A stretch of 64,000 nucleotides of DNA, taken from Arthrobacter alkaliphilus (GTDB taxonomy: Bacteria; Actinomycetota; Actinomycetes; Actinomycetales; Micrococcaceae). Positions 54,792 through 64,000 of this stretch are shown piece by piece. Position 1 is the first letter of the stretch, and every line of letters begins with the position of its first letter. Where the stretch lies: NCBI RefSeq assembly GCF_021483235.1, contig NZ_JAKEEC010000001.1, positions 248,285 through 312,284 of the forward strand. Reading direction: 5' to 3'. The position numbers and the translations under genes were made by a program. A model generated the notes under the pieces. The model saw only the letters and a program-made list of their open reading frames with translations, was not told the DNA's origin and ran no database searches.

Positions 54792-56438
54792 GTGACCGAT
54801 ACCTCCGTGCGCCCCGCACCGCAAACCTGGTTGATACGGCCCAACGAAGCTTTCACGGCCGATGCACTGCGGACGCGGCTCATTGGCAGCATCCAAAGCT
54901 GGCGGGATTACCCGCCGTCCTTGCGGCTGTGGTTATGGCTGATCCCCACCATCACGGCGGTGATCGGCGGCATCCTGCGTTTTGTCCGCCTCGACGCTCC
55001 GCATAGCCTCGTCTTCGACGAGACCTACTACGTCAAGGATGCCTACTCCTTCCTGGTCAGCGGCTATGAGCGGAGCTGGCCGGACAAGGCCAATGATGCC
55101 TTCAATGCAGGCAACCCCAACGTCCTGCTCAACTCCCCCGAGTACGTGGTGCATCCCCCGGTGGGCAAATGGATGATCGCCTTCGGGATGTGGCTCTTCG
55201 GTTCGGACAATTCCTTCGGCTGGAGGTTTTCCGCGGCCCTGACGGGCACCCTGTCCATCTTCCTGCTCGCTTTGATCGCCCTGAAGTTGTTCCGTTCCCA
55301 CATCCTGGGCGCTGCGGCAGGGTTGTTGCTCGCCGTCGACGGCCACCACCTGGTCATGTCGCGGACCTCCCTGTTGGACATCTTCCTGATGTTTTGGCTG
55401 CTCGCGGCCTTTGGCGCCCTCCTGATGGACCGCGACGACGGACGACGCCGCCTGGCTGTGCGGCTTGCCGCCCTGGCAGCCGCATCCAAGGACGGCCGGC
55501 CGACAGCGCTGGACCTCGCTTCGGGCCCATGGCTCGGATTCCGCTGGTGGCGGCTGGTTGCCGGGGTGTGCCTGGGCCTGGCGGTCGGCACCAAATGGTC
55601 GGCACTGTTCTTCGTTGTTGCTTTCGGCCTGATGACGGTGTTCTGGGACATGAGTGCGCGGCGCATCGCGGGCATCCGGAGCTGGCCCAGCGCAGCGATC
55701 ATCAAGGACGGAATTCCGGCGTTCTTCACCATGCTTCCGGTGGCAGGCGCCGTATATTTGTCGACTTGGACTGGTTGGTTCCTTTCCAAGGACGCCTATT
55801 ACCGGACCTGGGCCGATACGAACCCATCCCCCGGGTGGGACTGGATTCCCGGGCCGTTGCGCTCCTTGGCGTACTACCACGTGCAGGCCTACAACTTCCA
55901 TCAGGGCCTCAGCTCGCCGCACCCGTATTCGGCGAGCCCGTGGACCTGGCTCGTGATGGGACGGCCTACGTCGTTCTACTATGAGTCCCCCAAGCAGGGC
56001 ACTCCCGGATGCGATCTGCCGAACTGCACTTCGGCGATCCTGTCGGTGGGAAACCCGGTGGTCTGGTGGGGTGCCACCATTGCGCTCTTCGTGGTGCTGT
56101 TCTGGTGGGCGGGACGGCGGGACTGGCGGGCAGGGGCCATCCTCGCCGGGGTTGCCGCGGGATATTTGCCGTGGTTCATGTACCCGGAGCGCACCATGTT
56201 CTACTTCTACGCGCTTTCTTTCGAGCCTTTCCTTGTGCTGGCCCTCGTCTACGGATTGGGACTGGTGCTTGGCAGGAGTGATGCTCCTCCGTGGCGCCGA
56301 CGCTCGGGCCTGTACGGGGTGGGCCTTGTAGTGGTCCTTGCCGTGCTGTTGTCGGCGTTCTTCTATCCGGTGTGGACGGCGGAAGTGATCAGCTACCAGG
56401 ACTGGCGCATGCACATGTGGATGCCTTCCTGGATCTAG
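54792..56438 (+). CDS. Dolichyl-phosphate-mannose-protein mannosyltransferase (GT39)
   Basis: Transfers mannose from polyprenyl-phosphate-mannose to Ser/Thr of exported proteins. The 548-residue integral membrane protein has about ten helices, the catalytic acidic pair in VFDETYYVKDAYSFL near residue 77, the conserved HPPVGKWMIAFGMWLFG near residue 122 and ALDLASGPWLGFRWW in a cytoplasmic loop. This fits actinobacterial Pmt. It starts at a GTG, divergent from rsmI. Secreted proteins with Ser/Thr-rich linkers in this window would be typical substrates. Confidence 0.94.
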   Translation: MTDTSVRPAPQTWLIRPNEAFTADALRTRLIGSIQSWRDYPPSLRLWLWLIPTITAVIGGILRFVRLDAPHSLVFDETYYVKDAYSFLVSGYERSWPDKANDAFNAGNPNVLLNSPEYVVHPPVGKWMIAFGMWLFGSDNSFGWRFSAALTGTLSIFLLALIALKLFRSHILGAAAGLLLAVDGHHLVMSRTSLLDIFLMFWLLAAFGALLMDRDDGRRRLAVRLAALAAASKDGRPTALDLASGPWLGFRWWRLVAGVCLGLAVGTKWSALFFVVAFGLMTVFWDMSARRIAGIRSWPSAAIIKDGIPAFFTMLPVAGAVYLSTWTGWFLSKDAYYRTWADTNPSPGWDWIPGPLRSLAYYHVQAYNFHQGLSSPHPYSASPWTWLVMGRPTSFYYESPKQGTPGCDLPNCTSAILSVGNPVVWWGATIALFVVLFWWAGRRDWRAGAILAGVAAGYLPWFMYPERTMFYFYALSFEPFLVLALVYGLGLVLGRSDAPPWRRRSGLYGVGLVVVLAVLLSAFFYPVWTAEVISYQDWRMHMWMPSWI

Positions 56439-56479
56439 GGCCCCCGCCCGGCAGGCCGGCGGTGCTACTTCGAGCGATG

Positions 56480-57541
56480 CTACTTCCCGGCTGCGCCGAC
56501 CTCCGTGCCGAGCTCCGTGTCGGCTTCCGTGCTCTCTTCTTCTGCCGCTTTGTTCTTGGGGGCAAGTCCACGGCGACGGCGGGTCGGCCATGTGAAGATA
56601 AGGGTCAGCAGGGCCGTGACGAAGACCAAAGCGGCGATCGCGATTCCGGAGTCCATCCAGTATTGCCCCGGGAACAAACGGATCAACGTGTCGTCGAGCG
56701 CAAAGGTCCAGGTGCCGTTGGCGAAGAAGACGTGGTGGAAGTCCGTGAAGAACTGCTGCCAGCCCAGAACCGCAAGCGTGGCTAGTCCCAGGATGAGCAC
56801 GAGCGTGATGATCGAACCGGCGAACAGTCCCCGCCGGATTCCGCCCGTGCTTCGCTTGCGCAGGTAAATCATTGCGATGATGCAAATGATGATCATGAGG
56901 GCGCCGGCACCGAATGCGGAGAGCATCACGGTCTTGACGTCGGCCATGTGGGAAACTTCGCCTTCCTTGAACAGCTTCTCGCCGTTCTGGTTGACGAGTT
57001 CGCCCAAGTAGCGCGGTCCTGACCAGTTACTGAGATAGTCCAGGGCATAGGAGCCATAGGTCATGCGGTCATCGGCGTTGAAGCCGTAGCCGTCGCCGGG
57101 GAACCCCGGCCGATAGTATTCCACCCACAGGAACAGCGGGCTCGCCACGGCGCGGATGGCCAGCACCAGGACGACTACCGGGTAGAACACAGCCAGCAGG
57201 ACCTGGAAAATGCGCGGCGCGATCGGCTTGGCTTTGGCTGCCTGCTCCCTCTCGTGGTTGCGGCGCTCCACTTCGGCTTCAGGGGGACGGACTTGAAGGG
57301 CCGACGTCGGCAAGGGCTCTGCGAAGAGGGCCGGTTCCGGTCCGGCCTCCGCCGCCTCGGCGGCTTTGCGGTCTGCCCGGGTCTCCGGCTGCCTTCCCTC
57401 GACTCCGTTGGCGGCCACGTCAGGGCGGGCGTCAGCGGCTGCGGACTTGGGGGCAGGCTTCATCCATTCGAAGGCAGGCTCGTCGCCTTCGTCGTGGTTA
57501 TCCGCGTCCGGGTCTTTGGGGATCGGGCTCTTCTCGGTCAC
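56480..57541 (-). CDS. TIGR01906/DUF1461 family membrane protein
   Basis: A 353-residue protein with a long charged N-terminal tail (about 1-105, rich in Ala, Glu, Pro) and then four transmembrane helices. The conserved features of the family are FLWVEYYRPGFPGDGYGFN near residue 137, MTYGSYALDYL and GEVSHMADV, and FFANGTWTFALDDTLIRLFP near residue 275. The function is unknown. It faces pmt (41-bp convergent gap) and follows the SpoIIM-domain gene on the same strand after 145 bp. Confidence 0.88.
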   Translation of the reverse strand: MTEKSPIPKDPDADNHDEGDEPAFEWMKPAPKSAAADARPDVAANGVEGRQPETRADRKAAEAAEAGPEPALFAEPLPTSALQVRPPEAEVERRNHEREQAAKAKPIAPRIFQVLLAVFYPVVVLVLAIRAVASPLFLWVEYYRPGFPGDGYGFNADDRMTYGSYALDYLSNWSGPRYLGELVNQNGEKLFKEGEVSHMADVKTVMLSAFGAGALMIIICIIAMIYLRKRSTGGIRRGLFAGSIITLVLILGLATLAVLGWQQFFTDFHHVFFANGTWTFALDDTLIRLFPGQYWMDSGIAIAALVFVTALLTLIFTWPTRRRRGLAPKNKAAEEESTEADTELGTEVGAAGK

Positions 57542-57686
57542 TTGGATTCACTTCCGTAGGATTCACATGCCGGAGCAGGAACGGTCCGCTGGCAATCTTC
57601 TCTGCCTTCGAGCCTACCGCCAGCCCTCGAAGAGCGGCGATGAGCCACCCCGGCGGCCAACGGATTCCGGCCGGACCCCGGTGCCG

Positions 57687-58679
57687 TCAGGCGGCGATCT
57701 CCCGGTAACCGGCGTCGTTTGCGTCCAGGTCGCCTGTGGCGCCGGCGCGGAATGCCCGCCCGCCCAGCACCAAGGCATAGACCCAGTATGCCGCGAGGAC
57801 GAGCGAACCGATCAGGATCTTGGCCCACACCGGAAGCGGGCTCGGCGTCACAAAGGCCTCGACGAGTCCCGAAACGAACAGGACAAGCACGAGGCCAAGG
57901 GCCACCGTTATCAGGGAGCGTCCTTCCTCCGCGACAGCGTGCATCCTGCGCCTCGGTCCCGGGGAAACCATGGCCCAGAAAATGCGGAGACCGCCCGCTG
58001 AGGCGATGAACACCGCGGTCAACTCCATCAGGCCGTGCGGCAGGATATAGCTGAAAAACACGTCCATCTTGCCGGTTGCGGCAAACACTCCCGCCGCGAC
58101 CCCCACGCCCTGTGCGTTGGCGAAAAGGGTGTAAGGCACCCAAAATCCGGTGATCCCCAAGGCCACGGCCTGCGCCGCTATCCAGGCATTGTTGGTCCAG
58201 ACGGCCCCGGCGAAGGACGCCGCCGGGTTCTCGGAGTAGTAGCCAACGAAGTCATGGTCGACGTACTGCTTCACGGCGTTGCTGCTACCGAGGGCCCGCA
58301 AGGCGTCCGGGGACGTTCCGATCCAGAGCGTGTAGGCACCCGCCACGAGGCAGAAGAAAACTCCGCAACAGACCGTGAGCCAGCGTAGGCGGTAGAACGC
58401 GGCAGGCAGGGACACCACGAAAAAGCGGGCGAGGTCTTCCATGAAATTCGAGCGCGCCCCGGTGAACCGCGTACGGGCCTGGGCGAGCGCGGCCGACAAG
58501 GAGGCGGAGAGTGCGCTCTCCGGGGCCACGGACCGGATAAGGGACAGGTGTGATGACACCACTTGGTACAAACGCAGCAGCTCGTCGGCTTCACCGCCGT
58601 CGAGGCGCCGTTTGTGCGCGAGCTCGTGCAAACGGGACCATTTGGTCCCGTTCACCACGGAGAAGGCATCCATGTCCAC
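57687..58679 (-). CDS. SpoIIM/DUF95 domain membrane protein
   Basis: A 330-residue membrane protein. A cytoplasmic N-terminal part (VNGTKWSRLHELAHKRRLDG near residue 9) precedes about six helices, with the family pattern SFAGAVWTNNAWIAAQA near residue 155 and FFSYILPHGLMELTAVFIAS near residue 205. In sporulating Firmicutes SpoIIM helps septal peptidoglycan remodelling, but actinobacterial homologues sit beside RDD proteins and have no proven role. Divergent from the RDD gene. Confidence 0.9.
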   Translation of the reverse strand: MDMDAFSVVNGTKWSRLHELAHKRRLDGGEADELLRLYQVVSSHLSLIRSVAPESALSASLSAALAQARTRFTGARSNFMEDLARFFVVSLPAAFYRLRWLTVCCGVFFCLVAGAYTLWIGTSPDALRALGSSNAVKQYVDHDFVGYYSENPAASFAGAVWTNNAWIAAQAVALGITGFWVPYTLFANAQGVGVAAGVFAATGKMDVFFSYILPHGLMELTAVFIASAGGLRIFWAMVSPGPRRRMHAVAEEGRSLITVALGLVLVLFVSGLVEAFVTPSPLPVWAKILIGSLVLAAYWVYALVLGGRAFRAGATGDLDANDAGYREIAA

Positions 58680-58815
58680 GGCTCTACCCTAATCCCACCT
58701 TCCCCCAACCGTCCCGAAGCGCAGCTCCCTCCTCCGGATCGGTGTCCGCCGCTAGACTCGATCCAGCGGGAGCCATCCGCTCCCGCAGACACGATGGCAA
58801 GGCTTGGGGGCGGGC
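58680..58815. promoter_or_regulatory. Divergent promoter region, SpoIIM / RDD genes
   Basis: 136-bp spacer holding both promoters. A short inverted element GCGGGAGCC...GCTCCCGC (about 58767-58786) is seen near the plus-strand start side. No firm -10/-35 call. Confidence 0.35.
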
Positions 58816-59616
58816 GTGAGTTCGATCATCACGGGCGAGGCTGTGGTCCTTGAACTGCGGCCGGCTTCTTTCGGGGCGAGGGCCCTTGGGCTCATGCTCG
58901 ACGTCCTGGTCCACGTTGTGTTGCTGTTGGGTCTGTTGTTCCTGATTGGAATGGCGGCTCCTGATATGGACGTGGCCGCGGGCCGCGCGATGGCCCTGTC
59001 CAGTGTGGTGCTGTGCCTCGTGGTAGTCCCCGTGGCAGTGGAAACACTGACCCGCGGCCGTTCGCTGGGCAAGCTGGCTGCGGGGCTCAGGATCGTGCGC
59101 GACGACGGCGGAGCCATCCGCTTCCGGCACGCGGTGATCCGTGGCTTGATCGGGTTCCTGGAAATCTACGCGACGTTCGGCGGCCTCGCCATTGCCGTGG
59201 CCTTGTTCAACGACAAGTCGAAGAGGCTCGGCGACGTCGTGGCAGGAACCTATTCGCTGAGGCAGCGCGTTCCCGCCGAACCCAAAATCCTGCCCTTCGC
59301 GCCCCCGCACCTGCAGGCCTGGGTGGCACTGGCCGATATCGGCAGGGTCCCGGACGGCACGGCAAGGCGGGCCTCGCAGTTCATCCAGCAGGCCTGGCGG
59401 ATGGCTCCGGAATCACGCGCCCACCTGGCAGCCGCCCTCGCAAGCGAACTTGCGGCCTACGTCGCGCCGCCTCCGCCGCCTGAAACGACGCCGCAAGACT
59501 ACCTGCAGGCAGTCTTGGGTGAGCGGCGAAACCGGGACCTGGAAAAGCTGAGGCGCGCGGAACAACGCAGCGCCGTTGTGGGCGAGCGACTCAGCCGGCT
59601 CCCGTTCACGCGCTAG
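58816..59616 (+). CDS. RDD family membrane protein
   Basis: A 266-residue protein with the RDD domain in the first 155 residues: LRPASFGARALGLMLDVLVH carries the Arg and first Asp, with three helices and TRGRSLGKLAAGLRIVRDDG. The C-terminal 110 residues are cytoplasmic and mostly helical (RRASQFIQQAWRMAPESRAH). RDD proteins are proposed transporters; the substrate is unknown. GTG 58816 is chosen with GGGGGCGGG upstream; a TTG at 58804 is possible. It pairs with the SpoIIM-domain gene, as is usual in actinobacteria. Confidence 0.9.
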   Translation: MSSIITGEAVVLELRPASFGARALGLMLDVLVHVVLLLGLLFLIGMAAPDMDVAAGRAMALSSVVLCLVVVPVAVETLTRGRSLGKLAAGLRIVRDDGGAIRFRHAVIRGLIGFLEIYATFGGLAIAVALFNDKSKRLGDVVAGTYSLRQRVPAEPKILPFAPPHLQAWVALADIGRVPDGTARRASQFIQQAWRMAPESRAHLAAALASELAAYVAPPPPPETTPQDYLQAVLGERRNRDLEKLRRAEQRSAVVGERLSRLPFTR

Positions 59617-59670
59617 CAAAGCGCTACCCCGGCGACGTGATGCGCCCCCTCGGTGCGGTTGCGTGTCCCG

Positions 59671-61044
59671 TCAGTTGGCGTATTGGGCCCAGGGAATGTT
59701 CCAGTCGCCAAAGCCGTCGTTGAAATTGGCGTAGTCACCTTCGGTATTGACCACTTGGACGACGTCTCCGGTGGTCATGTTGTCGAACACCCATTTCGCG
59801 CCGTCAGGTCCCAGTCCGATGCAGCCGTGGGAGAGGTTCGTGACGCCGATGTACGGCAGGGCCGTGTCCGTGGCCTGGTGGATAAACTCCCCGCTCGGCG
59901 TCAGGCGCGTGGCGTAATTGACGTCAAGCTGTCCGTAGTAGGCCGGGTCCCCCGGCTTCAGCCCGATGGTGGAAGCGTCCATGTGCTCCACACGGTACTT
60001 CTCCATCAGCACCAAGTAGCCGCGCGCGGACGGGAACCTGGTGTCACCCATGGTGTCCGGCCACTGGCCCACTTGCTGGTCGTTGATGCTGACCGTGAAC
60101 GTGTGGGCAACCGCGTCGGCCACCGCCACCTTCTTGTCGCCGATCTTGAATGTGTTCGTCTTGTTGAAGTTGCCGATCTGGCCGTTGCCGAAGTCCACTC
60201 CAAACAACTTGAGGTCCACGGTCACTGTGCTGTTCGCTGCCCAGAAGTTCTCCGGACGGTAGCGCACCATGGTGTCGCTGAACCAGTGGAAGGCCCCCAC
60301 CTGGCCCGAGCTGGCGGTGACCTTGATGGCCTTCTCGACAGCGGCCTTGTTGAGCACGGGTTCACTGAACGTGATCTGGAGCGGTTGCGCGACGCCCACC
60401 TTCGCCCCATCCAAGGGGTACATGGCGGCGTCTGCCTCATTCTGCGTGGAGACGGTGCTGAAGGATCCGGTCTTCGACGTTGCACGACCCACCGAATCCG
60501 CAACCGTGTAATTGAAGGTGTAGGAGGAGTTGAATTCGAGCGGAGTCGATGCCTTCCAGCTCAGTCCATCCGGGGTCAAAGCACCATCAATGGACTTCCC
60601 CCGGGCGCTCGTCAGGGAGACCCTGTCCAGGGTTCCGTCCTTGACGCTGATCGTGACGGGCGCAGCCGGGTTGACTTGCTTGGCCCCGCTCGCAGGCGAG
60701 GCAACCACCGTGGCGGGCTTGACGACCGGCAGCACTGCCGCGGCCTCGCTGCGCTCACCTGATGAGCCCTCCGACTCGATCGCCGCGCTGGCCGCACGGG
60801 GGGCTACAGCATCGAACGTGCCGGTCAGCGCGGCAATGAGGCAGACAACGGCGATCCAGGCGACCTTGCGGATCCTGCTTCGCTTCGTCTGGGCCCTGTC
60901 CGAACGCGCCCAGTCCGAACGCGCCCAGTCCGAACGCGCCGTGTCCACATGGCGGCCGCCGCCGTTCTGCTCGGCATCGAAGGGCCACGTCTCGTCGGCC
61001 TGCTCAAAAGCGTCCGCGTGCCCGCCGTCGGGATTAACACCCAT
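59671..61044 (-). CDS. L,D-transpeptidase with Ig-like domains
   Basis: Peptidoglycan 3-3 cross-linking enzyme. Layout in 457 residues: a polar cytoplasmic tail with a short ARSDW repeat (about 35-50), signal-anchor helix (VAWIAVVCLIAALTGTF, about 60-76), two Ig-like beta domains (about 105-310), and the YkuD catalytic domain with the nucleophile in LSHGCIGLGP near residue 410. The order matches mycobacterial Ldt enzymes such as LdtMt2. ATG 61044 is preceded by GGAGAAAACAGGA; the frame is open further. Converges on the RDD gene. Confidence 0.92.
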   Translation of the reverse strand: MGVNPDGGHADAFEQADETWPFDAEQNGGGRHVDTARSDWARSDWARSDRAQTKRSRIRKVAWIAVVCLIAALTGTFDAVAPRAASAAIESEGSSGERSEAAAVLPVVKPATVVASPASGAKQVNPAAPVTISVKDGTLDRVSLTSARGKSIDGALTPDGLSWKASTPLEFNSSYTFNYTVADSVGRATSKTGSFSTVSTQNEADAAMYPLDGAKVGVAQPLQITFSEPVLNKAAVEKAIKVTASSGQVGAFHWFSDTMVRYRPENFWAANSTVTVDLKLFGVDFGNGQIGNFNKTNTFKIGDKKVAVADAVAHTFTVSINDQQVGQWPDTMGDTRFPSARGYLVLMEKYRVEHMDASTIGLKPGDPAYYGQLDVNYATRLTPSGEFIHQATDTALPYIGVTNLSHGCIGLGPDGAKWVFDNMTTGDVVQVVNTEGDYANFNDGFGDWNIPWAQYAN

Positions 61045-61121
61045 TCCTGTTTTCTCCAAAACTTGTTCCCCCAAAAAACCCACGCCCCACACCCGCATTC
61101 TAAACGGCGCGGCTCGATTTT

Positions 61122-61153
61122 GGCCGGTGCGCGCCTCCGGCGCGCGCCCGGCC
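61122..61153. terminator. GC-rich stem between ahcY and the L,D-transpeptidase gene
   Basis: GGCCGG-T-GCGCGC pairs with GCGCGC-GC-CCGGCC around CTCCG. It follows the ahcY stop on the minus strand. No T run follows, so it could be a weak terminator or RNA-end stabiliser. Confidence 0.5.
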
Positions 61154-61160
61154 GGTGTCC

Positions 61161-62627
<1,467 letters not shown>

Positions 62628-62651
62628 GGAAGTCCTTTGGAAGTACCTAAT

Positions 62652-62690
62652 GGTCGAGTCAGTCGAGTCAGTCGAGTCAGTCGAGTCAGG
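62652..62690. repeat. Four copies of a 9-bp repeat
   Basis: GTCGAGTCA repeated four times in the short gap between the Trm112-like gene and ahcY, just before the ahcY ribosome binding site. Such short exact repeats can change copy number by slippage and alter the leader length. Confidence 0.8.
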
Positions 62691-62695
62691 GGGGC

Positions 62696-62923
62696 TCAGG
62701 CGCCGTGCTGGCCTGCGTCGTGCTGGCCTGAGGTCGCGGCGTTGGCGGCGGCCAGCAGCTCCGGGGGCAGAAGCAAGGGGATTCCGTCCTGGATCGCATA
62801 GCGGAGCTTCTCGCCCGAGGGGCCCGGGTCCGTCGAGACAAGTTCCTCGCCGTCCTGCTCCAGCGGGGACCCGGTGACGGGGCACCGCAGGATGGACAAC
62901 AATTCAGGACTGACCTTTGGCAT
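62696..62923 (-). CDS. Trm112 family protein
   Basis: A 75-residue protein beginning [20 protein letters not shown], the standard opening of bacterial Trm112-like proteins, and ending in a helix ([17 protein letters not shown]). In other systems Trm112 stabilises methyltransferases; its place next to ahcY fits a methylation link. Only one Cys of a zinc-binding pattern is present, as in many bacterial members. ATG 62923 has GGGAGC upstream. Confidence 0.88.
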   Translation of the reverse strand: MPKVSPELLSILRCPVTGSPLEQDGEELVSTDPGPSGEKLRYAIQDGIPLLLPPELLAAANAATSGQHDAGQHGA

Positions 62924-63084
62924 GGTTGAAGCTCCCTGGATGGCATCTCGCGGACACCTGTGGACAGATATGGCAGCTTCCAGAGTACAACCCAGCGGCT
63001 CGGCACACGGTGTCACAAGCCTTGTTGCACGGGAGCCGCGACACATTCGGCAGGACGACGTGCGGTTCCCGTCGCCTCAGGGGA

Positions 63085-63459
63085 TCAGGACGGATCGCGC
63101 AGGATGCGCAGGTGGCGCCGTGTCCCCTCTGCGGGGGCGGGACCGTCAAAGGGTGCCCGGACCGTTCGCTGGTCCGGCGCGGCAGGCGCCGATGCGGCTT
63201 CGCGCACGGCATTCGCCAAGGCAAGGAGGTCGTCCGGCCCGGGCTGCGGCGGCGAGGACGGCATGGCGAGCCGCATGACTTCCCAGCCGCGCGGCACGGT
63301 CAGCGACTCGGCATGCTGCGAGCACAGATCGTAGGAATGCGGTTCGGCATACGTGGCCAACGGACCGAGTACGGCCGTGGACTCGGCGTAGACGTACGTC
63401 AAGGTAGCCACCGCGGACTGGCGGCAGGCTGATCTGGAACACTGACGAATTGCACCCAC
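63085..63459 (-). CDS. DUF3499 family protein
   Basis: A 124-residue actinobacterial protein. The N-terminal half has QCSRSACRQSAVATLTYVYA and LCSQHAESLTVPRGWEVMRL, with four Cys/His residues that could bind zinc; the C-terminal half is variable. The function is unknown. It starts at GTG 63459, divergent from the metallopeptidase gene, a conserved neighbour pair in actinobacteria. Confidence 0.88.
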   Translation of the reverse strand: MGAIRQCSRSACRQSAVATLTYVYAESTAVLGPLATYAEPHSYDLCSQHAESLTVPRGWEVMRLAMPSSPPQPGPDDLLALANAVREAASAPAAPDQRTVRAPFDGPAPAEGTRRHLRILRDPS

Positions 63460-63556
63460 AACATCCCAGATTAGCCGGACTTGCCCGCGACGCGGTGCAT
63501 TGCCCCTTTACGCGCATTATGTCGCGTTGGCCGAACCACGGGTCTAAAGTCGATAT
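63460..63556. promoter_or_regulatory. Divergent promoter region, DUF3499 / metallopeptidase
   Basis: 97 bp between divergent starts; both promoters must lie here. CGATAT just before the ATG at 63557 suggests a short or absent leader for the metallopeptidase transcript. No operator is seen. Confidence 0.35.
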
Positions 63557-64000
63557 ATGCAGTCACAGCACCACGTTCCGGGCTTCACAGTCCATTTGTC
63601 CGACACCGGGGACAGCCAGGAAACGACGACGGCGGGCACGTCCGTGCGCGGCTTCAGGGAGCGTCGCCGGAACCGCCACGGGCGGGGCTTGCGCGGCGAA
63701 ATCATGCTCCCCAGCCTTCCCGGCTACCGGACGCGCGCGGAAAGGTTCGACGACCTCGTGCTCGATTCAGCAGAACGGCTGCAGGATATGTGGGGCAAAC
63801 GGCTCGATGGAGTCTCGTTCGCGGTTGACGAGATCCCGCCGAACCTTGAGGAACTGGTGGCCCAACGCGCGGCGGCACCGATGGGCTCATACAGCCCGGC
63901 AGCCCACGGCGCGGGTCCCGTCATCACCATTTATCGGCGCGTCGTCGAGCAGGCCACCGGCGGTCGCGAGGACCTCCAGGACCTGGTGCACGACGTCGTC
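63557..64000 (+). CDS. Metallopeptidase (zincin) family protein, partial
   Basis: The frame starts at ATG 63557 and runs through the end of the window (148 codons seen). After a polar, Arg-rich N-terminal part (FRERRRNRHGRGLRGE) comes the domain of the actinobacterial metallopeptidase family: RFDDLVLDSAERLQDMWGKR and FAVDEIPPNLEELV, then VITIYRRVVEQATGGREDLQ. The visible end (LVHDVV) is where the metal-binding helix of this family begins. The missing C-terminal end prevents judging the active site. Confidence 0.8.
   Translation, partial: MQSQHHVPGFTVHLSDTGDSQETTTAGTSVRGFRERRRNRHGRGLRGEIMLPSLPGYRTRAERFDDLVLDSAERLQDMWGKRLDGVSFAVDEIPPNLEELVAQRAAAPMGSYSPAAHGAGPVITIYRRVVEQATGGREDLQDLVHDVV

Overview
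The window is high-GC actinobacterial chromosome, most likely from an Arthrobacter-like member of the Micrococcaceae. Reasons: actinobacteria-specific families (DUF2505, SCO4848-type membrane protein, DUF3499, TIGR01906/DUF1461, an RpfB-type resuscitation factor, Pmt-type mannosyltransferase), the gene orders glmU-prs-rplY-pth, sufS-sufU, tatD-rpfB-rsmA-ispE-uup and moxR-DUF58-tgpA, and frequent GTG/TTG starts. The genus is inferred; no 16S rRNA is present.

Layout. 1-9.6 kb: end of a secreted protein, a YdjM-type membrane hydrolase, mfd, two small conserved genes, nhaA, two unrecognised small membrane-protein ORFs, and sufU-sufS. 9.6-33.5 kb: an accessory block between sufS and pth. It holds five very large LAL-type LuxR regulators (one alone, four in tandem) and an exopolysaccharide locus: processive GT2 glycosyltransferase, NodB-type deacetylase, GH18 hydrolase, UDP-sugar dehydrogenase, NAD-dependent epimerase, and two paralogous exported proteins that look like double-psi beta-barrel (expansin/RlpA-like) proteins. 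33.6-38.8 kb: pth, rplY, prs, glmU, tRNA-Gln and a TetR regulator. 38.9-40.4 kb: a nine-unit tandem-repeat array. 40.7-46.8 kb: uup, ispE, rsmA, rpfB, tatD. 47-52.1 kb: moxR, DUF58, tgpA. 52.1-64 kb: gabD, rsmI, pmt, DUF1461, SpoIIM-domain and RDD proteins, an L,D-transpeptidase, ahcY, a Trm112-like protein, DUF3499 and the start of a metallopeptidase.

How the parts fit. GT2 synthase plus deacetylase plus GH18 enzyme suggests an extracellular GlcNAc-type polymer, with the dehydrogenase and epimerase supplying uronic-acid or epimerised sugar nucleotides. The two minus-strand polysaccharide operons have matching promoter-proximal DNA: a near-identical imperfect palindrome (17116-17132 and 22142-22158) lies 76-77 bp upstream of a small ORF whose stop overlaps or almost touches the first enzyme gene. 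That points to co-regulation, and the adjacent LAL regulators are natural candidates. Two of the five LALs lack the Walker A lysine and a third lacks a recognisable Walker B acidic pair, so the regulator family may be functionally diverged.

The strongest candidates for something undescribed are the twin operon leaders with their small ORFs, the LAL regulator array, the paired barrel-like exported proteins, and the 186/141-bp repeat array. All functional statements are inferred from reading the sequence; no database search was run.
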